Of a stretch of DNA of 64,000 nt, positions 34,798-43,445 are shown in pieces. The position numbers and the translations under genes were made by a program. Location: positions 27,107 to 91,106 of the IMG/VR virus record IMGVR_UViG_3300030329_003954; one strand, 5' to 3'. Numbering within the stretch: the stretch's first letter is position 1; the number at the start of each line of letters is the position of its first letter. Source of the DNA: a virus. Below the pieces are notes generated by a model. It was not told the origin of the DNA and searched no databases. It saw only the letters and a program-made list of their open reading frames with translations.

Positions 34798-35492
34798 AAA
34801 TAGCTTTCGTAATTGTAGCGACCAATGACTATGTGAAGTTTGTTAACCCCCTGTTAGACTCTATTCACAAGTACTTTCTAAAGAATCACGATAGAGATTT
34901 CTTCGTGTTCACGGATAACGTGAATCATCCTTTGAATCACGATGCTGTCGCATTAAAGATTGAGCCGAGGGGTTGGCCTGGAGATTCCTACTATCGTTAT
35001 CACTACTTCCTAACAATAAAGGATAAGCTAAAGGACTACGATTACATTTACTATTTAGATGCAGATATGCTTGTCGTTGATCATGTTGGCGAAGAAGTCC
35101 TTACTGATCTTTTAGGAGTTCAGCATCCCGGCTTTATAGTTAACAAGCAAGGTACACCAGAGGATGTACAGACAGAATCCACAGCCTATCTTAAGAAGGA
35201 AGAGGTGTCACAATACTGTTGTGGAGGCTTCCAAGGAGGTTCCGCTGACGAGTATCTTAAGCTTTGTGAAGTGGTGTCAAAAAATATTGACAAGGATGAC
35301 TCTAAGGGCATATTAGCAATATACCATGATGAATCACATGTTAATAGGTATTTCGCGGATAATCCTCCAACGAAAATCTTAGATGCAGGTTATTGTGCTC
35401 CTGAATCAGCTTGGTCGATACCATTCCCCAGCATGATATTAGCGTTGGATGTTTCTGTAGATCAGATATTAAAGAAGGATTCCCGTGGATAA
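34794..35492 (+). CDS. ABO-type glycosyltransferase (GT6)
   Basis: A 232-residue GT6 enzyme, the family of blood-group A/B and alpha-1,3-galactosyl transferases. The metal site is YLDADM with Asp89 and Asp91. The acceptor region has CCGGFQGGS at 142-150 and HDESHVNRYF at 178-187, then PTKILDAGYCAPE. As with other microbial GT6 proteins there is no membrane stem. GT6 enzymes usually act on fucosylated H-type acceptors, and a GT11 gene lies immediately upstream. The ATG overlaps its stop. Confidence 0.88.
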   Translation: MKIAFVIVATNDYVKFVNPLLDSIHKYFLKNHDRDFFVFTDNVNHPLNHDAVALKIEPRGWPGDSYYRYHYFLTIKDKLKDYDYIYYLDADMLVVDHVGEEVLTDLLGVQHPGFIVNKQGTPEDVQTESTAYLKKEEVSQYCCGGFQGGSADEYLKLCEVVSKNIDKDDSKGILAIYHDESHVNRYFADNPPTKILDAGYCAPESAWSIPFPSMILALDVSVDQILKKDSRG

Positions 35493-36126
35493 TTATCTAA
35501 AAGGAAAGAGAGTAGCCTTGGTTGGCCCTGCTAAATCGATTGAAGGGAGCAACAATGGTGCTTACATAGATTCTCATGATGTGGTCGTTAGATTGAATCA
35601 TGCTAAAATTGGTAATCCGTTAGACTCAGGAACCAGAACAGACATCATCTATTATGATGGTTCCTACCATGATTATGGAGATACAAAGCTTAAATATCTC
35701 GTTTGCTCTTATCCTCCTTCGGAATGGTTCTTCAATGAACGATGTCTGGAAACTTGCCATGTGTATGGTTACACTTATTTAAACAAGCACGAGATAATAG
35801 ATTCGGATCTGTATTCTAATATTAAAACAAGCTTGAATGAAAACAATAAGAGCAGACCTAATACTGGCCTAATTGCCATGGTGGATTTGCTGAACTATGA
35901 TATCGATAGCTTATTTATCACTGGATTGGACTTCTACCGCACCAGTTACGCTAAAGAGCATCCTGATTACGGGGATACCGATTTGGAGAGAATAAGCGAA
36001 ATATTCAAAATTGGAGACAATGGGGACTATCATGATATCGAAGGTCAATTTCAATACTTTTTAAACAACGTAGCGACTGACAAACGTTTGAAGGTGGATG
36101 ACTTTCTTAGCGATTATTTACCGTAA
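35485..36126 (+). CDS. Sialyltransferase-like protein (GT29-like)
   Basis: A 213-residue protein. VALVGPAKSIEGSNNGAYIDSHDVVVRLN (about 10-38) followed by GTRTDIIYYD resembles the CMP-sialic-acid-binding L-motif of GT29. RPNTGLIAMVDLLNYDIDSLFITGLDFYRTSY (about 124-155) matches the S-motif region. GTG start overlapping the GT6 stop by 8 nt. The CMP-sugar synthetase two genes downstream supports a nonulosonate role. Family placement is good; the actual sugar is unknown. Confidence 0.72.
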   Translation: MDNYLKGKRVALVGPAKSIEGSNNGAYIDSHDVVVRLNHAKIGNPLDSGTRTDIIYYDGSYHDYGDTKLKYLVCSYPPSEWFFNERCLETCHVYGYTYLNKHEIIDSDLYSNIKTSLNENNKSRPNTGLIAMVDLLNYDIDSLFITGLDFYRTSYAKEHPDYGDTDLERISEIFKIGDNGDYHDIEGQFQYFLNNVATDKRLKVDDFLSDYLP

Positions 36127-36128
36127 AC

Positions 36129-37118
36129 ATGTTAGACATTGAACACTTTGATCACAAGTTTAGAACTATAATATCAACTCCTGAGTTTGACGAGTTGAAG
36201 AAGTTATACAGTGAGGCAACCCATGTTTTTTACTTTGGACACGGTGGCAACATGTCAATCGCGGAGCACGCTGCAATTGACGCTTCACGCCTGACGGATA
36301 AAAATATCGTGGCACCTGCGGGTGGAGTTTTATGCACCTCAATTCAGAGCGATACTAATTTTAATGATTGGTTGATGCACTGGTTGGATATGCGTACTCG
36401 TGGTTTAGATAAGAGTAAATGCCTTGCAATAGGTATGTCTTGCTCAACCAGCGGCAAGTCCTCAGACTGTTTAGCTACTGCCTTAAACTGGGCATCTAAT
36501 AACGGTATAAAATCTTGCTTGTGGGCGGCTCAACCGAAAGAAAAAGACATCAATTCAGATGTTCTTCAAATTATACAGAACGTGAAGTATTATCATACTT
36601 CTGAGTTAATGTCATTAGCACTAACTTACGAGCTTATTCACGGTGCGGGACATACGTGCCCCAGCATATCCAAGAAAGCTAAAAGCAGACGTTTTGATTG
36701 CTTAGGTATTAAATCAGAAGTTGAAGAGGGTACATTATACAATCAGCAGGTGCCCCCAGGTCTTGAAGAAGAACTTGATACATTGGCCATCGACTTTGAT
36801 GGAGTCATTCATACCTTTGATAAAGGGTGGCATGATGGCACTTGCTACGGTGATCCAATAGAGGGCTCGTTAGAAGCTATTAAGGAGCTAGCTAAAGATT
36901 GGAGGATAGTGATATTCTCAGCAAAAGTAAAGCCAGACCGCCCCCTAGTAAACGGTAAATCTGGTTATGAACTTGTGGATGAGTGGTTACGTGATCATGG
37001 TATTCGAGATCTTATTGATGAGATAACTTTTGAAAAGCCGCGAGCCGATTATTACATTGACGATAAGGCCATAGAATTCAAGGGAGATTGGTCTGATGTA
37101 ATTAGGAGATTAGCATAA
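36129..37118 (+). CDS. SIS-domain isomerase fused to HAD phosphatase-like domain
   Basis: A 329-residue two-domain protein. Residues about 1-200 form a GmhA-like SIS domain (VFYFGHGGNMSIAEHAAIDASRL; AIGMSCSTSGKSSDCLATALNWA) of the kind that isomerises sedoheptulose 7-phosphate. Residues about 215-329 form a small HAD domain (LAIDFDGVIHTFDKGW with the Asp pair; VIFSAK; KPRADYYIDDKAI). The fusion recalls the GmhA and GmhB steps of heptose synthesis, but HAD substrates cannot be read from motifs. It stops on the next ATG. Confidence 0.7.
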   Translation: MLDIEHFDHKFRTIISTPEFDELKKLYSEATHVFYFGHGGNMSIAEHAAIDASRLTDKNIVAPAGGVLCTSIQSDTNFNDWLMHWLDMRTRGLDKSKCLAIGMSCSTSGKSSDCLATALNWASNNGIKSCLWAAQPKEKDINSDVLQIIQNVKYYHTSELMSLALTYELIHGAGHTCPSISKKAKSRRFDCLGIKSEVEEGTLYNQQVPPGLEEELDTLAIDFDGVIHTFDKGWHDGTCYGDPIEGSLEAIKELAKDWRIVIFSAKVKPDRPLVNGKSGYELVDEWLRDHGIRDLIDEITFEKPRADYYIDDKAIEFKGDWSDVIRRLA

Positions 37119-37771
37119 TGAAAAAGGTAACTGCCATAGTTCCTGTAAGAAAAGGATCTCAACGAGTTAAGAATAAAAACATAAAGCCTTTTGGAGGTTC
37201 TTCCCTCTTAGAAATTAAGCTTGATAAGTTACTGAAACTTAAGTCTAGGTTACAGGACATCGTGGTGACCTCAGATTGTCCTGAAATGTTGCAAAAAGCT
37301 AAAGACATGGGGGTGACCACCCATGAAAGAGACCCTTATTTTGCTGGATCTCAAGCGAGTAATTCAGAGTTTTTTGATAATTTGAGCACGATTACTGATT
37401 GCGAAAATATCATGTATAGTCCTGTTACTTGCCCCTTCATCTCTCTGGAAACCTATGAGGAGTGCCTAAAGGAATTTGAGAGATCAGAAAGTGTGGTTAC
37501 CGTCAAGCCAGTAAAACATCACTTGTGGTTGAACGGTAAGCCCCTTAATTATAATTTAACTAATTCACCAAATAGCCAAGATCTGCCAGATATTTACCAG
37601 ATCACATATGGTGTTTGCTTACTAAGCAGAAAACAGATGAAAACTCATAGGAATGTTGTCACTAAGAATCCAACATTTAAAGTTTTAAATGAGATAGAGT
37701 CAATGGATATTGATACCGAGTTTGATTTCATGATGGCAGAGACTCTTTATGATAAGGTGAGAGGGCACTAA
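37118..37771 (+). CDS. CMP-sugar synthetase (NeuA/KdsB-like cytidylyltransferase)
   Basis: A 217-residue protein that likely activates a sialic acid or related acid sugar with CTP. The nucleotide-binding N-terminus is VTAIVPVRKGSQRVKNKNIKPFGG, the NeuA-type signature, followed by VVTSDCPEMLQKA and a SPVTCPFIS metal-region segment. No sialic acid synthase is seen in the window, so the substrate must come from the host or from genes elsewhere. Confidence 0.75.
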   Translation: MKKVTAIVPVRKGSQRVKNKNIKPFGGSSLLEIKLDKLLKLKSRLQDIVVTSDCPEMLQKAKDMGVTTHERDPYFAGSQASNSEFFDNLSTITDCENIMYSPVTCPFISLETYEECLKEFERSESVVTVKPVKHHLWLNGKPLNYNLTNSPNSQDLPDIYQITYGVCLLSRKQMKTHRNVVTKNPTFKVLNEIESMDIDTEFDFMMAETLYDKVRGH

Positions 37772-37772
37772 G

Positions 37773-38213
37773 TTGAAAAGAATTCACGAGGGCGAGCGAT
37801 CTCAGAGCTTGTACCTACCCCCAGGGTATGGAGTTAGATCGGCAGAAATAAGAACAGTGAAGCTTGAGAATATAGTAGATCAGATCTGGGGGTCTCAGGT
37901 TGCTATAAGCATTAAAGAAACTCCTCACTTCAAATACCTTACTGAGGATAAGCAGCCACTGAGAGAATACTTTGAATCGTGTAGAGGACACACATGGGCA
38001 AGGAAGGGAACTCCTAATGAGAACATGACTGTCGAAGAACTTCTTGAAGAATTTGAAGATGTCATAAACTCTGATAAAGATTACTTGGAGCCACCATATG
38101 AGAGCTATTATATCATCGTGAGAGATAATTGGCACTGTGTAGATGGCTTAAGAAGAGCTTGCACCTTGTTAGCAAACGGAGTGGAGGAAGCACCAGTTGC
38201 TTGGGTTAGTTGA
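37773..38213 (+). CDS. ParB-like-domain protein in glycan cassette
   Basis: A 146-residue protein with TTG start 1 nt after the previous stop. The C-terminal YIIVRDNWHCVDGLRRACTLLANGVEEAPVAWV matches the end of ParB-N-like domains (D-G-x-R...L...G...P-V). Such proteins occur in some surface-polysaccharide clusters. No DNA-binding HTH is present, so a partition role is unlikely. Function unknown. Confidence 0.5.
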   Translation: MKRIHEGERSQSLYLPPGYGVRSAEIRTVKLENIVDQIWGSQVAISIKETPHFKYLTEDKQPLREYFESCRGHTWARKGTPNENMTVEELLEEFEDVINSDKDYLEPPYESYYIIVRDNWHCVDGLRRACTLLANGVEEAPVAWVS

Positions 38214-38214
38214 T

Positions 38215-38769
38215 ATGAGTGATATAAAATTACACTTGGGCTGTGGGCCTCGTCACTTAGAGGGATTTATTCACATTGATAAGGACACTCTGCCGCACAT
38301 AGATCATCCAAATACAGACTTGGGCGATTTGTCCATGTTTAAGGATAACTCCGTGGACATGATTTACACTTGCGGGTCCTTCGAATATTATGACAGGCAA
38401 GAGGCTGTAATCATTTTAAAAGAATGGTTGAGAGTGCTGAGAAAGGGAGGTGTGCTTAAAGTATCAGTTCCTAATTTTAAATCCGTTGTTAAGGCTTATC
38501 AAGAACATGGAGACGTTGACGGCATCGGAATTCTTGGACCCTTGTATGGTAAGTGGAAACTCAACAGTGAAGAGCACCTTTACCATAGAACAATTTACGA
38601 TAACGATTCCTTAACGAAGCTTCTCTTTGAACAAGGATTTACTGAGGTGCAGGAGTATGACGCGCATGAGTTCTTGCCAGAAAACTACGATGACTTCTCA
38701 TTAGCTTACGTGCCTCATATGGACAAGACTGGTATTCAGATGCACTTAAATCTGGAATGTAAAAAATGA
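38215..38769 (+). CDS. SAM-dependent methyltransferase A
   Basis: A 184-residue class I methyltransferase: KLHLGCGPRHLEGFIHID (motif I), then a DNSVDMIYTCGSFEYYDRQEA acidic loop and LRVLRKGGVLKVSVPNF (motifs IV-V). The ATG at 38215 follows the upstream TGA. It is a paralogue of the gene at 40764, sharing the GPLYGK and AYVPHMDK motifs. A sugar or glycan O-methyl transfer is likely from context. Confidence 0.75.
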   Translation: MSDIKLHLGCGPRHLEGFIHIDKDTLPHIDHPNTDLGDLSMFKDNSVDMIYTCGSFEYYDRQEAVIILKEWLRVLRKGGVLKVSVPNFKSVVKAYQEHGDVDGIGILGPLYGKWKLNSEEHLYHRTIYDNDSLTKLLFEQGFTEVQEYDAHEFLPENYDDFSLAYVPHMDKTGIQMHLNLECKK

Positions 38770-39941
38770 AAACCATAATTAAATTAGGGATGCATCCCTT
38801 TGCAGACACCTTTATTTCTGAGGATCAGTATCACTTATCAGAGCCCACCTACCCGTTGGAGTGTGGCTTAAATAAGGAGACTGGTGAGATACGTCTGAAG
38901 TTTGAAACAAAGGATGATGATAGGTACAACCTTTACAATTATTCTTACACATCTTCAAACTCAAAAGTGTCGCGCAAGCATTGGGAGGATTACGCTCATG
39001 ACGTGAGCGACCTATTGCCTGCTGGCTCTAAAATTCTTGAAGTAGGGTCTAATGATGGCTTCCTAACTAAGCAGTTCATAGATAAAGGCTATCAAGCGGA
39101 GGGTGTTGATCCGTCCAAGTCGATGGCGAATATTGCTAGCCAGAACGGAGTGAAGACACATAATGTTCTTTTTGGTCTAGATTCTCTTGATCAGTTGAGG
39201 AGCGACTTTGGTATTGCAGACGTTGTCATTGCAAATAATGTCTTCAATCATGCCAATGACACTTCAGCTTTTACAAAAGCTGTTTCCGAAATCCTTAGTG
39301 ACGACGGAGTCTTTATCTTTGAATTGCCTTACTGGCTCTACACTATTCAAGATAAGAAGTTTGATCAAGTTTATCACGAGCATGTTACTTACTTTACGGT
39401 TAAGTATGCTTTCAATTTATTGAAAGAACATGGTTTGGAAATATTCAAAGTTCAAATAGTTGATTATCATGGAGGTTCAATCAGAGTTTTCTCTCGAAAG
39501 AAAGACAATGTTCAAATGATTAAGCAGGTTGAGAACTTAATAATTGAAGAGGAGGACTTTGGACTCTTTAAAGAAGAAACCTATCAAAATTTCATGAATG
39601 AAATTACAAAGGATAGGAATAAAGTTATGTCCAAGCTGTATGAGATTAAAAACGAAGGATACCCTATCATAGGAATCGGAGCAGCCGCTAAGACAAATAC
39701 ATTCTTAAACTTCTACAACATAGATAACACACTGCTGGATTGTATCACGGACGCTTCTGAGCACAAGAAAGGTAAGTATACACCTCTTACCAGAATACCT
39801 ATCGTGGGCGACGAAGCTCTCTCTAGTTACGGTAAGTTTTATGCTTTGATACTGTCCTGGAATATCTCATCAATGTTGAAGGAAAAGATTGAGCAGATAA
39901 ACAGTAACGTAGAGTTTTTGTGCTTGGAGGAATTATCATGA
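38766..39941 (+). CDS. Sugar C-methyltransferase (NovU/TylCIII-like)
   Basis: A 391-residue three-part enzyme. The N-terminal ~75 residues match the zinc-binding lead domain but lack most of its cysteines. The SAM core starts GSKILEVGSNDGFLTKQF (about 92-109). The C-terminal domain has PIIGIGAAAKTNTFLNFYNI and VGDEALSSYGKF, typical of NDP-sugar 3-C-methyltransferases. It would make a branched sugar donor for the cassette. ATGA overlap upstream. Confidence 0.78.
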   Translation: MKTIIKLGMHPFADTFISEDQYHLSEPTYPLECGLNKETGEIRLKFETKDDDRYNLYNYSYTSSNSKVSRKHWEDYAHDVSDLLPAGSKILEVGSNDGFLTKQFIDKGYQAEGVDPSKSMANIASQNGVKTHNVLFGLDSLDQLRSDFGIADVVIANNVFNHANDTSAFTKAVSEILSDDGVFIFELPYWLYTIQDKKFDQVYHEHVTYFTVKYAFNLLKEHGLEIFKVQIVDYHGGSIRVFSRKKDNVQMIKQVENLIIEEEDFGLFKEETYQNFMNEITKDRNKVMSKLYEIKNEGYPIIGIGAAAKTNTFLNFYNIDNTLLDCITDASEHKKGKYTPLTRIPIVGDEALSSYGKFYALILSWNISSMLKEKIEQINSNVEFLCLEELS

Positions 39942-40357
39942 ATATAAAAAACGTTTGGCGTGACGTTGAGGCCCCGTTAGAATTATTTGAAGATGCTAGA
40001 GGTAGCATATCAGATATCTTCTATAAGAAGAATATAGATCATGTCGCTATAATTAACTCAGAGCCAAATGTAATGAGGGGTAATCACTACCACAAGGTAA
40101 GCACTCAGCACATGCTCATAACTAAAGGATCATTAGAATACTGGTATAAGCCTCTCGATTCAGAAGATGAGCCTAAGATGGTTGTAGCTAAGGTTGGCGA
40201 TCTTGTCTCTACTCCTCCTTTTGAGGTACACACTTTGATAGTGAGAGAAGATGGGAATGAGTTTGTCGTCTTTAGCGAGGGAGTTCGTGGTGGCTGTGAC
40301 TACGAGTCCGACACGTTCAGAGTTGATTGTATAGTTCCTGAGGAGAAATTAGTGTGA
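39938..40357 (+). CDS. Cupin sugar isomerase/epimerase-like protein
   Basis: A 139-residue cupin. VMRGNHYHKVSTQHMLITKGSLEYWY (about 45-70) carries the metal-type His pair, and PPFEVHTLIVREDG gives the second cupin motif. It resembles RmlC/FdtA/WxcM-type sugar-nucleotide epimerases and ketoisomerases. Start ATG 39938 overlaps the upstream TGA and follows GGAGG. Confidence 0.62.
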   Translation: MNIKNVWRDVEAPLELFEDARGSISDIFYKKNIDHVAIINSEPNVMRGNHYHKVSTQHMLITKGSLEYWYKPLDSEDEPKMVVAKVGDLVSTPPFEVHTLIVREDGNEFVVFSEGVRGGCDYESDTFRVDCIVPEEKLV

Positions 40358-40767
40358 AAGAAATTTACTCAAAGCTAAACAGTGAGAAGTTGCTTCACAT
40401 GCTTTATCGGTTTGATGAGTTCACTGAGGCAAGGACAGAACTGGTTGCAGCAGACAATTTCATTCAGTGCGCTCATCTTAAGATGAAAAAAGGTTTAACC
40501 TTTAGACCACATCAGCATATCTGGAAAAAGCCAAACTATGATTCATGCATAGCTCAGGAGAGTTGGGTTGTAATGAGAGGTAGCATCTTGGTTACTTATT
40601 ATGATACCGATGGTACTTTGCTAGAAAAAGTAATTTTGAACACTGGAGATATATCTTTCACTTTAGAGGGTGGACACACCTACGAGATAATGGAGGATGA
40701 TACATTAGTGTACGAATACAAGACTGGTCCGTATGAAGGCCAGGGGAAGGATAAGGTATTTCTGTGA
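40354..40767 (+). CDS. Cupin protein, WbuC-like
   Basis: A 137-residue second cupin: LTFRPHQHIWKKPNYDSCIAQESWVVMRGSILVTYYD (His-rich motif 1), then GDISFTLEGGHTYEI (motif 2). Similar proteins occur in O-antigen clusters. GTG start overlapping the previous stop. It may modify a nucleotide sugar; substrate unknown. Confidence 0.58.
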   Translation: MKEIYSKLNSEKLLHMLYRFDEFTEARTELVAADNFIQCAHLKMKKGLTFRPHQHIWKKPNYDSCIAQESWVVMRGSILVTYYDTDGTLLEKVILNTGDISFTLEGGHTYEIMEDDTLVYEYKTGPYEGQGKDKVFL

Positions 40768-41294
40768 AACTTCACTTAGGTTGTGGTAAGAGAGATTTTG
40801 GTAAAGACTGGCACCACATCGATTACGTGGATTATCCTCATGTAGTCTCTAATGATGTTGTTAAGCTTCCTTACGATGATGATAGTTGCGACTTACTGTA
40901 TGCCTCCCATTTATTGGAGTACTTCGACAGAGACGAAGCTGCACATGTGCTTAAGGAATGGCGAAGAGTTCTGAAAAAAGATGGCATCCTTCGCTTGGCT
41001 GTTCCTAATTTTGCCGTTCTTACTGGTCTTTATGATCAGGGTGAAATAACGTTAGATCAAGTCTTAGGTCCTCTTTATGGTAAGTTTAATGATCCTGCAA
41101 TTTACCACAAAACAACTTACGACTTTCTCTCAATTCAAAGAATATTAGTCGATGCTGGTTTTAGATTCGTGAAAGCTTATGACTGGAGAACCACCGAGCA
41201 CGCTAATTTTGATGATCACTCACAAGCTTACATCCCTCACATGGACAAGGATAATGGTGTTTTAATTAGCTTGAATGTTGAGGCGATAAAATGA
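40764..41294 (+). CDS. SAM-dependent methyltransferase B
   Basis: A 176-residue class I methyltransferase with KLHLGCGKRDFGKDW (motif I), DDSCDLLYASHLLEYFDRDEA and WRRVLKKDGILRLAVPNF. It is a paralogue of the gene at 38215 and probably arose by duplication within the cassette. GTG start overlapping the cupin stop. Confidence 0.75.
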   Translation: MKLHLGCGKRDFGKDWHHIDYVDYPHVVSNDVVKLPYDDDSCDLLYASHLLEYFDRDEAAHVLKEWRRVLKKDGILRLAVPNFAVLTGLYDQGEITLDQVLGPLYGKFNDPAIYHKTTYDFLSIQRILVDAGFRFVKAYDWRTTEHANFDDHSQAYIPHMDKDNGVLISLNVEAIK

Positions 41295-41893
41295 GTTTTG
41301 ATGATGTAGCAAAATTCGAGACTGAGGTGGCCAGATTCTATGGCGCACCTTACGCGGTCGCTACAGATTGTTGTACTCACGCCATTGAACTATGTTTGAG
41401 ACACACAAAGGCTGATGACATTGTCATTCCTTGTAGAACTTATATCTCAGTTCCCTTTACGGCAGAGAAGCTGAAACTTAACTGGTCCTTTGACGACTGG
41501 GACTGGAAGAACTACTACACTCTTGGGAATACATATATCATAGACGCTGCCGTTCATTGGCAAGAGAATGGCTATGTTCCTGGAAGTCTCATGTGCCTAA
41601 GTTTTCAATTTCAAAAACATTTAAGCTTAGGTAAGGGGGGTATGATACTAACTGATAGCCTATCGGATGCAGTGGCACTTAAGAAGATGTCTTATGATGG
41701 TAGACTTCCCAACATTCCCTGGAGGAAGCAAGACATAGCATCAACCGGATACCACTATTACATGACACCTGAAACGGCAAGAGCAGGCATCGAAAAACTC
41801 AAAGAAGCAAAGCAGCGCACTCCTCGTGAATGGGTTGTTACTGATTGGCCAGATCTCAGGAATATGACCGTTTTTAAAGATAAGAGACTATAA
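41291..41893 (+). CDS. Short DegT/DnrJ-type sugar aminotransferase
   Basis: A 200-residue PLP enzyme of the DegT/DnrJ/EryC1/StrS family, in which full-length members have about 370 residues. YAVATDCCTHAIELCLR is the cofactor-phosphate region, TYIIDAAVHW the Asp-x-Ala region, and SFQFQKHLSLGKGGMILTD contains the Schiff-base Lys. The C-terminal small domain is largely missing. It may act as a compact aminotransferase or as part of a complex; activity is uncertain. Confidence 0.65.
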   Translation: MSFDDVAKFETEVARFYGAPYAVATDCCTHAIELCLRHTKADDIVIPCRTYISVPFTAEKLKLNWSFDDWDWKNYYTLGNTYIIDAAVHWQENGYVPGSLMCLSFQFQKHLSLGKGGMILTDSLSDAVALKKMSYDGRLPNIPWRKQDIASTGYHYYMTPETARAGIEKLKEAKQRTPREWVVTDWPDLRNMTVFKDKRL

Positions 41894-41894
41894 T
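41889..41894 (+). promoter_or_regulatory. -10 box TATAAT before sulfotransferase
   Basis: TATAAT overlaps the end of the aminotransferase gene and ends 7 nt before the sulfotransferase ATG, an internal leaderless promoter within the cassette. Confidence 0.6.
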
Positions 41895-41901
41895 AGGTCA
41901 T

Positions 41902-42612
41902 ATGCTTGATAGAATCCTAGTAAGTAACCAGCACAAGTTCATGCTCGTCTGGAACGCTAAGTGCGCTTGCGCTACGGCTAAAGTTTGGTTCTTAAATACT
42001 CATGGTGTTTTTGAGTGGGCTAAGTCTCCTCATGCAGAGTGTAATAATCGTGGTTATGCTTTAAGTAATCCATACATCTTAATGGAGGAACCCTACAAGG
42101 ACTTTTATAAATTCATAGTTGTAAGAAATCCATGGAAACGACTGGTGTCTTACTATGTGAATAAGAAGATCTTGATGAGGGATAAGAATCTGAACTTCCC
42201 CATAGAACTTGGGAATAACTCCTACAGTGGTGACATGACGTTCACCGATCTCGTAAACCTTTTAGAGAATGTTCATCCGTCTAGAATGGAAGAGCATGTG
42301 AAGTGTTACTCTTACGGAAATGTAGGACTACAATTCGATAGAGTGGTAAAGGTTGAGTCTCTTGCAACTGACATGAAGAAAGTTCAAGAAGACTTAGGTT
42401 TGAGTGATATCATTAACTTTGAGGATTTTTATTACCAGCCCCCATCCCCCTATACTGACACAACTCAGAATGTTTCAGACAAGAAACCCTTAGACTTCGA
42501 CAAAGATGATATTCCTTCTTACGAATATTTCTACACAGATGAGTTGATAGAGAAGGTTGGCAAGATCTACAAGCAAGATATAGATTTGTTTGATTACAAG
42601 TTTGAGGATTAG
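41902..42612 (+). CDS. Carbohydrate sulfotransferase-like protein
   Basis: A 236-residue protein of the Sulfotransfer_2 type. KFMLVWNAKCACATAKVWF (about 12-30) is the 5'-phosphosulfate loop region, and FIVVRNPWKRLVSYYVNK (about 73-90) is the 3'-phosphate loop with the Arg-Asn-Pro signature. The C-terminal YKQDIDLFDYKF is also typical of the family. PAPS from the host would be the donor. It suggests that the glycan made here is sulfated. Confidence 0.75.
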   Translation: MLDRILVSNQHKFMLVWNAKCACATAKVWFLNTHGVFEWAKSPHAECNNRGYALSNPYILMEEPYKDFYKFIVVRNPWKRLVSYYVNKKILMRDKNLNFPIELGNNSYSGDMTFTDLVNLLENVHPSRMEEHVKCYSYGNVGLQFDRVVKVESLATDMKKVQEDLGLSDIINFEDFYYQPPSPYTDTTQNVSDKKPLDFDKDDIPSYEYFYTDELIEKVGKIYKQDIDLFDYKFED

Positions 42613-42614
42613 GT

Positions 42615-43445
42615 ATGTACAAACACACCATAGGATTTCATCATGATTTCCTGTCTCCAGACATAACAGGAGCAGAAAATCAATGCTCTAACCACATTAC
42701 CCTTGTGAGAGGTAAAAGCTCAAACATGACAATCTATGTTGATTCGCTCATACCTCAAGTGAGTGATGTAAGCAAGTACAAGGTTGCCATGCTTGTAGAG
42801 CCGATCACAATACTACCAGGGATATATTCTTGGGTGGCTGAGAATTACGATAAATTCGACATGATTCTTACGCACCATAAGCCTTTACTTTCTCTAAGTA
42901 GTAAGTTTAGATACTATCCTGTGTGGCCCAGAATAAAGATGGACAAGACTAACTTTGGGTGGAAGGAACCCAAGAGTAAAAACATGTCCGTAATCTTTTC
43001 TAACAAAAGAGAGACTGCTGCACAAAAGTATAGGCACGACATAGTTGAAAAGTTTTCCAAACACTTTGATTTGTATGGCACAGGTTATCAACCTATAGAG
43101 GATAAGTCCACAGGCACGAAGCCTTACAGGTATCAAGTGGTTGTTGAGAATATATTCAGCGGATACACCTCTGAAAAAGCTAATGACTGTTTTGCTTGTG
43201 GAACAGTGCCTATTTATTATGGTGATAAGAATTCTAACATACATGACTATTATGATTCGAGAGGTGTGATCATTTTTGAAACGTTAGATGAGTTGTCCCA
43301 CATCATAAACAACGTCGCCAATGAGTCCTGGTATAACTCTAATTTAAAGGCGGTGGTAACTAATTACGAACTCGCAATCAACAATAGTGTCCATAAGGTT
43401 TTATGGGATCACGGAATTAGTGAGTTCTTTGAAAAGAGCGTATGA
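42615..43445 (+). CDS. Fucosyltransferase-like protein (GT10-like)
   Basis: A 276-residue protein. The C-terminal half has the GT10 pattern: IFSNKRETAAQKYRHDIVEKF, LYGTG, then KPYRYQVVVENIFSGYTSEKANDCFACGTVPIYYGD (about 175-210), which binds GDP-fucose in alpha-1,3/1,4-fucosyltransferases. The N-terminal acceptor domain is divergent. The next gene is GDP-mannose 4,6-dehydratase, on the GDP-fucose route. Confidence 0.72.
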   Translation: MYKHTIGFHHDFLSPDITGAENQCSNHITLVRGKSSNMTIYVDSLIPQVSDVSKYKVAMLVEPITILPGIYSWVAENYDKFDMILTHHKPLLSLSSKFRYYPVWPRIKMDKTNFGWKEPKSKNMSVIFSNKRETAAQKYRHDIVEKFSKHFDLYGTGYQPIEDKSTGTKPYRYQVVVENIFSGYTSEKANDCFACGTVPIYYGDKNSNIHDYYDSRGVIIFETLDELSHIINNVANESWYNSNLKAVVTNYELAINNSVHKVLWDHGISEFFEKSV

